64,000 bases of DNA from NCBI GenBank assembly GCA_964451925.1, contig CAYVKA010000003.1:1-64000 (forward strand), read 5' to 3'. This document shows positions 35,734 to 44,407 of this stretch, in pieces (the stretch's first letter is position 1; every line of letters begins with the position of its first letter). The stretch comes from Nevskia sp964451925. Its GTDB lineage: Bacteria > Pseudomonadota > Gammaproteobacteria > Nevskiales > Nevskiaceae. Below the pieces are notes generated by a model. It made no database searches. It worked only from the letters and a program-made list of their open reading frames with translations, and was not told where the DNA came from. The position numbers and the translations under genes are program-made.

Positions 35734-35979
35734 ATGAGCGTTGACGAAGTGGCGCACTGGTTGGCGGACTATCTAAGCTGCCTTCTCAAGATCCGAGCGG
35801 ATCAAGTCGATCCAGATCTACCGTTTGACAACTACGGCATAGATTCCAAATCGGCCGCGGCGATGGTGGGTGACCTGTCAGCGTGGCTAAAGCGAGATCT
35901 GGAATTGGCCATTATCTACGATTTCCCGTCGATCGAGGCGCTCAGTCGGTACCTCGGCGCGGGAGGGGAGGCCGCGTGA
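35734..35979 (+). CDS. Acyl carrier protein
   Basis: An 81-residue carrier protein. S38 in YGIDSKSAAAM is the phosphopantetheine attachment site, and the end IIYDFPSIEALSRYLG is the usual fourth helix region. It probably accepts the acyl chain from the ligase before it and holds it for the desaturase and the condensing enzyme. Its TGA overlaps the start of the desaturase gene. Confidence 0.92.
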   Translation: MSVDEVAHWLADYLSCLLKIRADQVDPDLPFDNYGIDSKSAAAMVGDLSAWLKRDLELAIIYDFPSIEALSRYLGAGGEAA

Positions 35980-36935
35980 TGACTACAAGGTCCGCAACTC
36001 CTCAGCCCGGAGCCGAAGCGCTCTTCCGCTGGCTGCTGACCGATCGGCCTAGACTGGCGTGGCCGACATTCGGCCTCTTTCTGGCATTTGTTTCGCTGTT
36101 TGTCGGGGAGATTGTATTCGCGACCGCCGGATTGTTGCCGATTCCCTTGGCGGTCGCCCTCGGAACCCTGGCGAGCTACTGGTCGTATTCTGTATTGCAC
36201 GAGGCGGCTCACAACTTGGTAAGCACCAGCAAGGCGGTCAACGAATGGGTCGGGAGAATCTGCCTCCTGGGTATTTCCATCACGCCCTTCTTCCAGACCT
36301 ACCGGTTCCTGCATCTGGCGCACCACCGGTTTACCAACGATCCGAAGCGCGATGCTGACTACTGGTCCGGGGGAGGGCCACCCTGGACTCTGCCGCTGCG
36401 CTGGATGGTTATGGATGTGGCCTACGCCGCCACCTACTTCAGAGCCGGATTTTACTGGGAGCGCCCACGCGGAGAGAGGATCGAATTCTGGGCTTCGATG
36501 CTCTTTGGCGTAGGCGTACTTGCCCTGGTGTGGTCCATGGGATGGCTCAAGCCATTTCTCCTGTTCTATATCCTGCCGACCCGTCTTGGGTTGTTCATTC
36601 TGGCTTTTGCTTTTGACTTTCTTCCCCACTATCCCCATCGGATAACTGCGCGGGAGAACATGTTCCGGGCAACCAACAACCGCGTCGGCATGGAGTGGCT
36701 GATGACACCTTTGCTGGTTGGGCAGAACTACCATCTCGCGCATCATCTTTATCCTACGGCGCCGTTCTACCGTTACCGTCGAGTATGGCTCGCTAGGAAG
36801 GCCTACCACGACGCCCGCAACCCCGCCTGTGTCAAGCCGTTCGGCCTCAGCCCCACTGGCACCCGTGGCGGAGTCGTCGGTTCGACCGACAGCGTTGCCG
36901 AGCCGGCTGCCCGAAATACTGCGCGGTCAACATAA
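35979..36935 (+). CDS. Membrane fatty acid desaturase/hydroxylase
   Basis: A 318-residue di-iron membrane enzyme. Histidine boxes: HEAAH (74-78), HLAHH (112-116), HYPH (217-220) and QNYHLAHH (249-256). Hydrophobic segments near 28-48, 54-70, 85-95 and 170-215 give the usual four-helix layout. The ATG at 35979 overlaps the ACP stop (TGATG) and follows GGGAGGGGAG; a GTG one codon earlier is also possible. It would introduce a double bond or hydroxyl into the ACP-bound or product acyl chain. Its last 40 residues are not conserved-looking. Confidence 0.88.
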   Translation: MTTRSATPQPGAEALFRWLLTDRPRLAWPTFGLFLAFVSLFVGEIVFATAGLLPIPLAVALGTLASYWSYSVLHEAAHNLVSTSKAVNEWVGRICLLGISITPFFQTYRFLHLAHHRFTNDPKRDADYWSGGGPPWTLPLRWMVMDVAYAATYFRAGFYWERPRGERIEFWASMLFGVGVLALVWSMGWLKPFLLFYILPTRLGLFILAFAFDFLPHYPHRITARENMFRATNNRVGMEWLMTPLLVGQNYHLAHHLYPTAPFYRYRRVWLARKAYHDARNPACVKPFGLSPTGTRGGVVGSTDSVAEPAARNTARST

Positions 36936-36964
36936 ATCCAACAGGAAGCAGGAGCATCAATGAC

Positions 36965-38149
36965 ATGTCCGTAACGATGGCGGTTCCTGAGTGGTACCTC
37001 AAGCATATGAAGCCCGCCGTGGACTACGCCGCGAGCCTGGTGCCCAATCCGTTTTCACAGCCCGGAGACCTGTCGGGCTACGTCGCTCTTCATCAGAACG
37101 ACTACTTGAGGTTGGGCAACCATCCCAAGGTGGTCAAGGCGCGGGGACGGGCCAATTCGCGGAAGCGGGAAGAAGCATTCATGTCCTCCGTCTACGGCGG
37201 AGGCTCCGATGAATGCGAGGTGTTTCGGCAGTGCATCGTGGCCGCCATGGATGCCGAGGATGCCATGCTCACAACGTCGGGGTGGGCGGCCAACGTTGGC
37301 TTGCTCGAAGCCATTACGCCGCTGTTTCAGCCCATTTACATTGACAACCATGCACACGCCTCGCTCTATGACGGAGTGAAGCTCTCGCTCGGAAAGAAGG
37401 TTGTGGTCAAGCACAACGATGTCGATGACCTGGCGAGGCGCATTGACAAAAACGGGCCGGGCGTCGTCGTCATCGATGCTGTGTACAGCACCGATGGATC
37501 AATCGGCGACGTCGAGGCCTATCTCGATATATGCGAAGCAAATCAGTGTTTACTGGTGCTCGACGAAGCGCATTCGTTCGGCTTGTTCGGGAACGGCGGC
37601 GGCCTCGCCGTCGAGCTGGGTCTTGCCGACCGCGTGCACTTCCGAACTGTCAGCCTTAACAAGGCTCTGGGCGGCCACGGCGGACTTATCGCCGGCAACG
37701 CGGAGTTGATGAAAATGGTGCGTGCCCGTTGCCGCTCTGTCATTTTTAGCTCCGCCACGTCGAGCGTGTCTGCGGCGGGGCATTTGGCTGCTTTGCACAT
37801 CATCGTCAAGGAGACTGCGCGTGCCAAGCGCTGCATGAGGAAGGCCGAGCTTCTCCGGCGGGAGCTGGCGGAGATTGGCGTCGATACCGGCGATAGTCAG
37901 TGCCAAATCGTCTCGATCATGTTCGACGGTGAGGACGCTGCATGTCGCTTCTACGCCGGCCTGCGCGAACGCAAGATTTTGACTTCCGTGTTCGTGGCCC
38001 CCGCAATACCCCTCGGCAAAGGACTCGTCCGGTTTTCGGTCCATTCGGAGTTGACCGACGCTGAAGTCGATCATGTCGTCGCCAGTACCGAGGAGGTACT
38101 GGCGAAAATGGGCGTTCGACGCCAACAGCCCCTTCGCGCGGCCGTTTGA
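36965..38149 (+). CDS. CqsA-like alpha-oxoamine synthase (PLP-dependent)
   Basis: A 394-residue aminotransferase-fold enzyme that joins an acyl thioester to an amino acid or its derivative with loss of CO2. K233 in VSLNKALGGHGG is the PLP lysine; DEAHSFG (200-206) stacks and binds PLP. It resembles CqsA, the CAI-1 autoinducer synthase, more than serine palmitoyltransferase: TSGWAANVGLLEAI, HASLYDGVK, KHNDVDDL and GPGVVVIDAVYSTDG each align with CqsA as I remember that sequence. AGGAG lies at 36950-36954, ten bases before the ATG. In this operon it should use the acyl-ACP made upstream. The product would be an alpha-aminoketone, a precursor either of a signal molecule or of a sphingoid-like lipid. 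Confidence 0.85.
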   Translation: MSVTMAVPEWYLKHMKPAVDYAASLVPNPFSQPGDLSGYVALHQNDYLRLGNHPKVVKARGRANSRKREEAFMSSVYGGGSDECEVFRQCIVAAMDAEDAMLTTSGWAANVGLLEAITPLFQPIYIDNHAHASLYDGVKLSLGKKVVVKHNDVDDLARRIDKNGPGVVVIDAVYSTDGSIGDVEAYLDICEANQCLLVLDEAHSFGLFGNGGGLAVELGLADRVHFRTVSLNKALGGHGGLIAGNAELMKMVRARCRSVIFSSATSSVSAAGHLAALHIIVKETARAKRCMRKAELLRRELAEIGVDTGDSQCQIVSIMFDGEDAACRFYAGLRERKILTSVFVAPAIPLGKGLVRFSVHSELTDAEVDHVVASTEEVLAKMGVRRQQPLRAAV

Positions 38150-38184
38150 TCGCGCCGCAACATTCATCCTCCGGAGCATGCATC

Positions 38185-39348
38185 ATGGCTGATAACAAGC
38201 AAGGCCGTCTATCGATTCACCCCTACATCGGCGGCACCACGTCCAATCTGATCGCCAACGTCCGCAAGAACGGTGGTATCGACAAGCCGCAAGTTGCCAC
38301 ATTTGTGGCGACCCTATGCGGAACCCTCCTGACGTCGCCGCTACGGACCCTGGAGGCCACGTTGTACAGCGGAAAGATCCAGAAGACACCGATCAAGGAA
38401 GCGCCAGTGTTTATCATCGGGCACTGGCGTAGCGGCACGACCCATTTGCACAATGTCATCAGCCAGGACAAGCGATTCGGCTATCTTACAACGCTGCAGG
38501 CGGTGTTTCCGACCTGCAGCGTACTGCTAAGCCGGAACAAGAGCTTGAAGAATCTGGTTGCCGGGCTCATCCCCGAAAAGCGCATGATGGACAATATGAA
38601 GATGCACGTCGACTTCCCCCAAGAGGAGGAATTCAGCGTGTCATGTATCACCACCTCGTCGCACCACTGCAATCACTTCCCGAAGACCATCCGCTCCAGC
38701 TTCGACAAGTATGTGCTATTCAATGTCTCCGACTCGGAAAAGCGAGAGTGGAAGCGGGCTTACATGAGCGTCATCAAGAAGGCCTCGTTCATGGCGGGTG
38801 GTCGCCGTCTGATTCTTAAGAATCCTTACAACACCGCCCGTATCAAGATGTTACTGGAGTTGTTTCCGGACGCGAAGTTTATCCATATCTATCGCAATCC
38901 CTACAACATTTACGTCTCTGCGCTCCATGATTTCATCAAGGAGGCTGAGGAGATGGCGCTGCAGAACTTCACCGAGCAGGACTTCGCTGCGCTGTGCTAC
39001 GAGCTCTACGGCAAGCTCATGAAGACGTACTACGACAGCCGCCACCTGGTTCCGAAGGGCAATCTGACCGAGGTTGCCTATGAGGATCTCGAGCAGAACC
39101 CCATGCGGGAGGTGGCTCGAATGTACAGCGAGCTGGGTCTGAAGCTCACCCCGGAGGCGAACCGGGATATCTCCAGCTATGTGTCGTCGTTGAAGGACTA
39201 CAAGAAGAACAAATATACCTTCAGCGATACGCTGGCGCGGGAAATTACCGAGAAATGGGGCGATTTCATCAAGCGTCTGAAGTATTCCATACCCGCCGAC
39301 ATCGGTATCGATGAGAAGGCGGCCTGGACCTGCAAGATGGATTACTAG
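38185..39348 (+). CDS. PAPS-dependent sulfotransferase
   Basis: A 387-residue sulfotransferase-family protein. The 5'-phosphosulfate loop is FIIGHWRSGTTHLHN (76-90) and the 3'-phosphate segment is FIHIYRNPYNIYVS (232-245). It would transfer sulfate from PAPS to a hydroxyl or amine of a lipid in the cytoplasm. I chose the ATG at 38185, which has CCGGAG upstream; the open frame extends to 38146 but overlaps the previous gene. Its place between the condensing enzyme and the reductase suggests that the final lipid is sulfated. Confidence 0.85.
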   Translation: MADNKQGRLSIHPYIGGTTSNLIANVRKNGGIDKPQVATFVATLCGTLLTSPLRTLEATLYSGKIQKTPIKEAPVFIIGHWRSGTTHLHNVISQDKRFGYLTTLQAVFPTCSVLLSRNKSLKNLVAGLIPEKRMMDNMKMHVDFPQEEEFSVSCITTSSHHCNHFPKTIRSSFDKYVLFNVSDSEKREWKRAYMSVIKKASFMAGGRRLILKNPYNTARIKMLLELFPDAKFIHIYRNPYNIYVSALHDFIKEAEEMALQNFTEQDFAALCYELYGKLMKTYYDSRHLVPKGNLTEVAYEDLEQNPMREVARMYSELGLKLTPEANRDISSYVSSLKDYKKNKYTFSDTLAREITEKWGDFIKRLKYSIPADIGIDEKAAWTCKMDY

Positions 39349-39408
39349 GCAGGGTAAGGGAAAAGCCCGAGCTCCTTCCCCCAGCAACGCATATATAACA
39401 GAAACGCA

Positions 39409-40728
39409 ATGAACCTATTGACCGAAATTGAACAGGGCGAGGAAGACTGGGCGTTCTCCGTCGGAGTAACAGCTTACATCTGGGGGTACCCATTGGTGGA
39501 ATGCTGGAAGGATCGGCTCAAAAAGCTAGAGGCGAGCGCGACCGGGGGCGGCGATGGACTCAACGTCTTCCGGCACGTGAGAACCTTGTCCACGCCTGAC
39601 TCGAGTGAGTTCGTCAATGCAGCGTGCGACTTCCTCTATTCCACGGCAGTAATCGATCTGCGGGCCGGTCCGCTACAGCTGTCCGGGCCCGACTTTGGAA
39701 GCCGCTGGTATGGCCTTCAGATTCTGGACGCGTATATGGAGACAGTGGAAAACATTGGCACTCGCACAGTGGGCGAGAGGGTCCCCACGACGGCGATTGC
39801 AAGGAGAGGTACGGCTGCTCTCCTGGGCCAGGAAAGGATCCTTTGGGTGGACAGCGAGTTCCTGTACATCGTCGTGCGTATTGCAGCTGATCCGCTGGAG
39901 GATCTGACCGTCGTACACCGGCTGCAAGACAAACTTGCGCTCGATCCGCTTGGCGGAGAGGGCGCAGGCAGGGGGGAGTTCAGAATGGATCCGGTGTACC
40001 ATGCGCTGCCACACGCGGACGATGATGGGTTGACGTTTTATGCACATCTGGCCGCAGTGGTCCGGAATGTGCCGCCCAAGCCAGGTGAGTCGATGATGAC
40101 CGGCTTGCTCGCCGAGATAGGGATTCTCCCGGACCAGGAGTTTGCTGTCGACAAACTTCCAGATGGGGTACGGAAGGGCCTGCTGCGTGCGGTGCCGTTT
40201 GCCCAGTCCATCCTTGACCGGAAGCTGTACGAGGTCGGAACCTCTATCAACGGCTGGGGACTGGTCAAGGACATCGGCACCTACGGCCAGAACTACATCA
40301 TCCGGGCCCTCGTAGCCAAACATGGAATCTGGGCGAACGTACCGGAGGAGAGCCTGTATTTCATTGCACGGACCGATGAGCGGGGCGAGCTGCTGCATGG
40401 ACGTAACCGGTACCGGATCACCTTCCCAAAGGGTGCTGCGCCTCCGGTGAGCGCATTCTGGTCGATAAGCTACTACGACGAGTCAGGTAGGCTCACGCGC
40501 AATCCACACGGGCGATATTCGTTGAACTCCCAGTACGGCCGACTCGCTGATGACGACAGTGGTTCGTTGACGCTTTTTTTCGGCGGGGACGCAGAAACCG
40601 CGCCGCTCCGGTCGAATTGGCTGCCGGCGCACGACGGAGTCTTTTTTTTGAACCTGCGGTGCTACAACCCGGCGCCGTCGCTTCTTGATCTAGAGTATCG
40701 CGTGCCGCCAGTTGTCAGATGCGATTGA
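39409..40728 (+). CDS. DUF1254/DUF1214-family protein
   Basis: A 439-residue protein without a clear signal peptide. The N-terminal DUF1254 part has AYIWGYPLVECWKDRL and VNAACDFLYSTAVIDL; the C-terminal DUF1214 part has YRITFPKGAAPPVSAFWSIS, PHGRYSLNSQYG and WLPAHDGVFFLNLRCYNP. No reaction is established for the family. It is inside the operon, 60 bases after the sulfotransferase and 43 before the reductase, so it probably acts on or binds the same product. Confidence 0.85.
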   Translation: MNLLTEIEQGEEDWAFSVGVTAYIWGYPLVECWKDRLKKLEASATGGGDGLNVFRHVRTLSTPDSSEFVNAACDFLYSTAVIDLRAGPLQLSGPDFGSRWYGLQILDAYMETVENIGTRTVGERVPTTAIARRGTAALLGQERILWVDSEFLYIVVRIAADPLEDLTVVHRLQDKLALDPLGGEGAGRGEFRMDPVYHALPHADDDGLTFYAHLAAVVRNVPPKPGESMMTGLLAEIGILPDQEFAVDKLPDGVRKGLLRAVPFAQSILDRKLYEVGTSINGWGLVKDIGTYGQNYIIRALVAKHGIWANVPEESLYFIARTDERGELLHGRNRYRITFPKGAAPPVSAFWSISYYDESGRLTRNPHGRYSLNSQYGRLADDDSGSLTLFFGGDAETAPLRSNWLPAHDGVFFLNLRCYNPAPSLLDLEYRVPPVVRCD

Positions 40729-40771
40729 TAGCGGTATGCCAGCAACTGGAAACACGTGAGGGGATCGAAGA

Positions 40772-41608
40772 ATGACAAAAACGGCATTGGTCACAGGAGG
40801 ATCATCCGGCCTGGGGCTGGCGATGGCCAAGGCGCTTCGCTCGCAAGGCTACGACTTGTTACTCATCGCGCGCGACCGGGACAGGCTGATACAGGCCAAG
40901 GGAGCATTGGAGGCTATTGGAACGGGGAAGGTATGGATCTATAGCTGCGATATCTCGGACGAGGACGCCCTTATGCGCACGTTTGAGGCGATCTGCGAGC
41001 AGTTCCAGTTAATTGATCTCCTGGTACTCAATGCGGGCGTTGCCACGGTCGATCTCCTTGCCGACTACAAGAATCTGTCCGACATCACCAAGAATGTCCA
41101 GATCAACCTGCTTGGCGCCATGTCGACGGCTTATCTCGCCTCACCTTTGTTGAAGGCCGGCAGCCGCATTCTGTTCATTTCGTCGGGCTTCGGCTTGGTC
41201 GGATCCGCGGGATATTCGCTGTATGCGGCTGCCAAGGGCGGCATCAACAACTTTGCCGATGCCCTGCGACGGGAAATGCTCCCTCGCAAGGTATCGGTCC
41301 ACCTCGCGTGCCCTGGAGACATCGACACGCCGATGCTTGAAGGCGAACTCAAATCCATGCCCGATTGGATCCGTCAGAAGATGGGGCGTGCTAAAGCGAT
41401 GCCGCCAGATCGGGCGGCAGCGTACATCCTCGAAAAATGCTTCAAAGGGCAGTTCATGATCATCCTGTCCGGGGATGTCAAACTGCTAATTCTCATTCAA
41501 AGACTCCTTCCGCGCGGAGTGGCTATGTACTTGATCGATCGGATTTTGCCTTTACCGCCCTCAGAAAATGAGTTCGTCAAATCGCAGTTATCCAAGAGCG
41601 CTGCGTAA
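40772..41608 (+). CDS. SDR, 3-ketodihydrosphingosine-reductase-like
   Basis: A 278-residue NAD(P)H-dependent reductase. The cofactor motif TGGSSGLG is at 8-15, NAG at 87-89, serines at 137-138, and the catalytic YAAAK at 151-155. The overall pattern resembles 3-ketosphinganine reductases: QAKGALEAIG after the cofactor helix, PGDIDTPMLEGELKSMP, and a hydrophobic C-terminal part (LLILIQRLLPRGVAMYLI) that would hold it at the membrane. It probably reduces the ketone made by the CqsA-like enzyme. It is the last gene of the operon. Confidence 0.85.
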   Translation: MTKTALVTGGSSGLGLAMAKALRSQGYDLLLIARDRDRLIQAKGALEAIGTGKVWIYSCDISDEDALMRTFEAICEQFQLIDLLVLNAGVATVDLLADYKNLSDITKNVQINLLGAMSTAYLASPLLKAGSRILFISSGFGLVGSAGYSLYAAAKGGINNFADALRREMLPRKVSVHLACPGDIDTPMLEGELKSMPDWIRQKMGRAKAMPPDRAAAYILEKCFKGQFMIILSGDVKLLILIQRLLPRGVAMYLIDRILPLPPSENEFVKSQLSKSAA

Positions 41609-41923
41609 CTGCTGCGTTTGCGGGCAGTGTTCCGAAACAAGGCAATGCTGTGTAAGACGCAGCGCTTCCTCAACGGCAACTTTGTGATGCAAGCGGGAGC
41701 CGCCACGTGCGGGCCTCCAGAATGCGGTCATTACCAACGGCCGCTTAGCAAACCAAGCTGACGCCAGCTATTTTGATCGAATTCCTGGGGTACCTCCCGG
41801 AACAGGGGATTGCCGCTGTAACCGCCAAGGCTAACCTTGCCCGCGTAGCTCAAGGGAACGTGGTCCGGCACTTGAACAAAGCCGGCTGTTGTCCTGCGTG
41901 CGAGATCTTAGCGGGGGGAGGCT
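41609..41923. other. Intergenic, no supported gene
   Basis: About 315 bases between the lipid operon and the surface-protein gene. I see no clear terminator hairpin with a T-run and no small gene. A GGGGGGAGG ribosome-binding site lies just before the next start. Confidence 0.45.
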
Positions 41924-44308
41924 ATGCGTTTTACCAAAGGCGTGGCGGTGCTGGCCATGATGGGCACAGCCTTGATCGCCGGTGCACAAAGCACCTGGAC
42001 TTTCAACAGTCTCCATGACTTCGACCGGACCAGCGCCCGCGCCGAAGGCGGGGTGATCCTCGCGCCGGACGGCAATTACTACGGTACCTTCTCCCAGGGT
42101 GGCGCCAACGGCAACGGCGGCATCTTCAAGGTCGCCATCGACCCCGCCACCGGCAACAGCAGCTACAGCGTGGTGTATTCCTTCAGCGCCCTGGCCGGAA
42201 ACGGCGCCAACGCCGACGGTGCGGCTTCGGCACAGTCTCCGGCGGGCTCGCTGGCGCTGAGCGCGGACTTCACCCAACTCTACGGCACCACCACCGCGGG
42301 CGGCGCCTTCGGCCTCGGTACCTTGTTCTCGTTGACGCTGCCCACGCTGGCCAATCCATCGCCCAGCTTTGGCACCCTTGCCAGCTTCGGCGCAAGCTCG
42401 GCCGCGCAGGGCTTCGTCACCGCCCAGCCGGCGCTGCAGATCGTGGTCGGCCCCGACGGCACCGTCTACGGCACCTCCCCCGGCGGCGAGATCTGGAAGT
42501 ACGACGGCAGCCCCAGTGTGCTGTACACCCTGAGCATGGGCACCGGCCCCCGGGTCAATCATGACGGCGAGCTTCCGCAAGGCTTGGTTTATGGCCCGGA
42601 CGGCAAGCTCTGGGGCGTCTGCGCCAGCGGCGGCGCCAACGCTTCCGGCACGGTGTTCAACCTCACCACCACCGGCCAGTTCAGCCTGGTCTATACCTAT
42701 TCCAGCGGCCCTTACCAGAGCAACCAGACCAATAGCGACGGTGCCAACCCGATCGGCCTGAGCGCGCTCCCCGACGGCAGCGGCTTCTACGTCGTCACCA
42801 CCCAGGGCGGCGCCAACGGCAGCGGCGCGATCGGCAAGGCCACCGTCGCGGGCGTATTCACCGCACTGGGCTCATTCCCGGCGGCCGGCGACGCCGGCGG
42901 CAGCACTCCGACTGCGGCGCCGTTGGTCGCCAGCGACGGCACCATCCTGCAGACCTTCAGCGCCGGCGGCGCCAACGGCACCGGCGCGGTTTCCACTGTC
43001 ACCCTTCCGCCTGTTGCGGCCGCAGTCGCCTTCCCCGCAGGCGCCGGCACACTGGCCACCGTCACCTTGAGCCCCGTCTTCACCTTCCTCGCCTTGAGTA
43101 GCGACGGTAGCAACAGCAGTGGCGCCATCCCCGTGGGGCCGACGATGGCCGTGTCAGGGCCCGACCCGGCAGGCACCGACCCGCCACCGGCCACCATTGC
43201 CGTTGTGACTGGCGACGGTGGTATCGACAGCGTCGGCAACATCATGCAGGCCGTGTCGGCGGAATTTCCCCTCCCGCTGCGGGTGCACTTCACGGAGCAT
43301 CCCTTCAACGAACCGAGCGGGAACTCCCTCATGCTCAACTGGGTGTCCCAGGGGGCTTCTAAGTGCCACATTTACGTCGTGCTCGCTCCCCCGAACCAGG
43401 TAATAGACGAGGACGTGCCTCTCAACGGTCCCCAGACCTTCAGCATCAATAACCAGCCGAAAGCCGGCGCCAATATCACTTGCGAAGATGCTCAACAGCA
43501 TAAGGGCTTCGACTTCGTTGAGGTCGATTTCAGCGGCTCGTCGTCAGGTGGCTCCTCCTCATCCGGCGCATCGTCGAGCGGCGGCAGCTCTTCAGGCAGC
43601 AGTTCCTCCGGCTCTTCGTCCGGCAGCAGCTCTTCGGGTGGCGCATCATCCAGCGGCAGCGGCTCGTCCGGATCTTCGGGTGGCTCGTCCGGCGCCAGTT
43701 CCTCAGGCGGCGGTAGTTCCTCGGGCGGAGCTTCGTCCAGTGGTGCCGGCTCCAGCGGTTCGTCCTCGAGCGGCAGCTCCTCCGGCGGCACATCCTCCAG
43801 CTCCGGCGGCTCGACAGTGAGCATCGATACCGACGCTGGTCTGGTCAACGTGTCTACCAGCGCCGGTCAGTTCACCCAGGGCGGCGTGGCCGTGACGCCG
43901 ACCAATGCTTTCGCGGGGCTTGGCCCTGACGAGAAAATACCATTCGGCTTCGTCGGCTTCTCCATCAGCGGCGCACCACCGTCGTCCCAGGTCACCATCA
44001 CCATCAGCGTGCCGAACCTCCCGGGCATGATCCTGACCGGCTACGAGAAATGTCTCGGCACGTTCGGCTGCAGTGTGCTGAACAAGCCTGGCGCTTCGAT
44101 CGGCAACGTCGCCCTCAAGGACATCACGCCTGGCTTCGGCACCACCAGGCTGATCCTGACCTGCACCACCGACGACAAAGGGAACTGCGATGACCCGGGT
44201 GCTCCGGTGGAGCAGAGCTCGGGAGGCAGCGGTGGCGGCGCGTTCGGCTGGCCGTTGCTGCTGTCCTTCGGCCTGATCGCCGGGAAGCGGCGCCGCTCAC
44301 GCGCCTGA
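41924..44308 (+). CDS. GlyGly-CTERM surface protein with repeat domain
   Basis: A 794-residue exported protein. Residues 1-21 are a signal peptide. Residues about 25-390 hold five or more imperfect repeats of the form GGANGxGxIFKV (SQGGANGNGGIFKV, ASGGANASGTVFNL, TQGGANGSGAIGKA, SAGGANGTGAVSTV), like the TIGR03803 repeats. A second domain follows (about 430-535). Residues 537-630 are a flexible serine-glycine linker, then a small beta domain with three or four cysteines. The C-terminus SGGSGGGAFGWPLLLSFGLI followed by GKRRRSRA is a GlyGly-CTERM sorting signal processed by rhombosortase. Probably displayed at or released from the cell surface; function unknown. Confidence 0.8.
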   Translation: MRFTKGVAVLAMMGTALIAGAQSTWTFNSLHDFDRTSARAEGGVILAPDGNYYGTFSQGGANGNGGIFKVAIDPATGNSSYSVVYSFSALAGNGANADGAASAQSPAGSLALSADFTQLYGTTTAGGAFGLGTLFSLTLPTLANPSPSFGTLASFGASSAAQGFVTAQPALQIVVGPDGTVYGTSPGGEIWKYDGSPSVLYTLSMGTGPRVNHDGELPQGLVYGPDGKLWGVCASGGANASGTVFNLTTTGQFSLVYTYSSGPYQSNQTNSDGANPIGLSALPDGSGFYVVTTQGGANGSGAIGKATVAGVFTALGSFPAAGDAGGSTPTAAPLVASDGTILQTFSAGGANGTGAVSTVTLPPVAAAVAFPAGAGTLATVTLSPVFTFLALSSDGSNSSGAIPVGPTMAVSGPDPAGTDPPPATIAVVTGDGGIDSVGNIMQAVSAEFPLPLRVHFTEHPFNEPSGNSLMLNWVSQGASKCHIYVVLAPPNQVIDEDVPLNGPQTFSINNQPKAGANITCEDAQQHKGFDFVEVDFSGSSSGGSSSSGASSSGGSSSGSSSSGSSSGSSSSGGASSSGSGSSGSSGGSSGASSSGGGSSSGGASSSGAGSSGSSSSGSSSGGTSSSSGGSTVSIDTDAGLVNVSTSAGQFTQGGVAVTPTNAFAGLGPDEKIPFGFVGFSISGAPPSSQVTITISVPNLPGMILTGYEKCLGTFGCSVLNKPGASIGNVALKDITPGFGTTRLILTCTTDDKGNCDDPGAPVEQSSGGSGGGAFGWPLLLSFGLIAGKRRRSRA

Positions 44309-44407
44309 AAGTGCCCACGGATCGCCGGCTTCGTACGCGCTGCGTCGAAGGCGGCTTGTCACACGGTTGGAATTGAGCGGATCGGCCCCTTGGACTACGC
44401 TGCGTCA

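Noticed and set aside
42000..43000. GGCGCCAACGGC repeats considered as a possible CRISPR or DNA repeat array
   Set aside because: They are in-frame protein repeats (GGANG) in a coding gene with irregular spacing.
43492..43848. Minus-strand frame rich in proline, glutamate and aspartate
   Set aside because: It is the reverse of the Ser-Gly linker codons of the surface protein, so its composition is an artefact.
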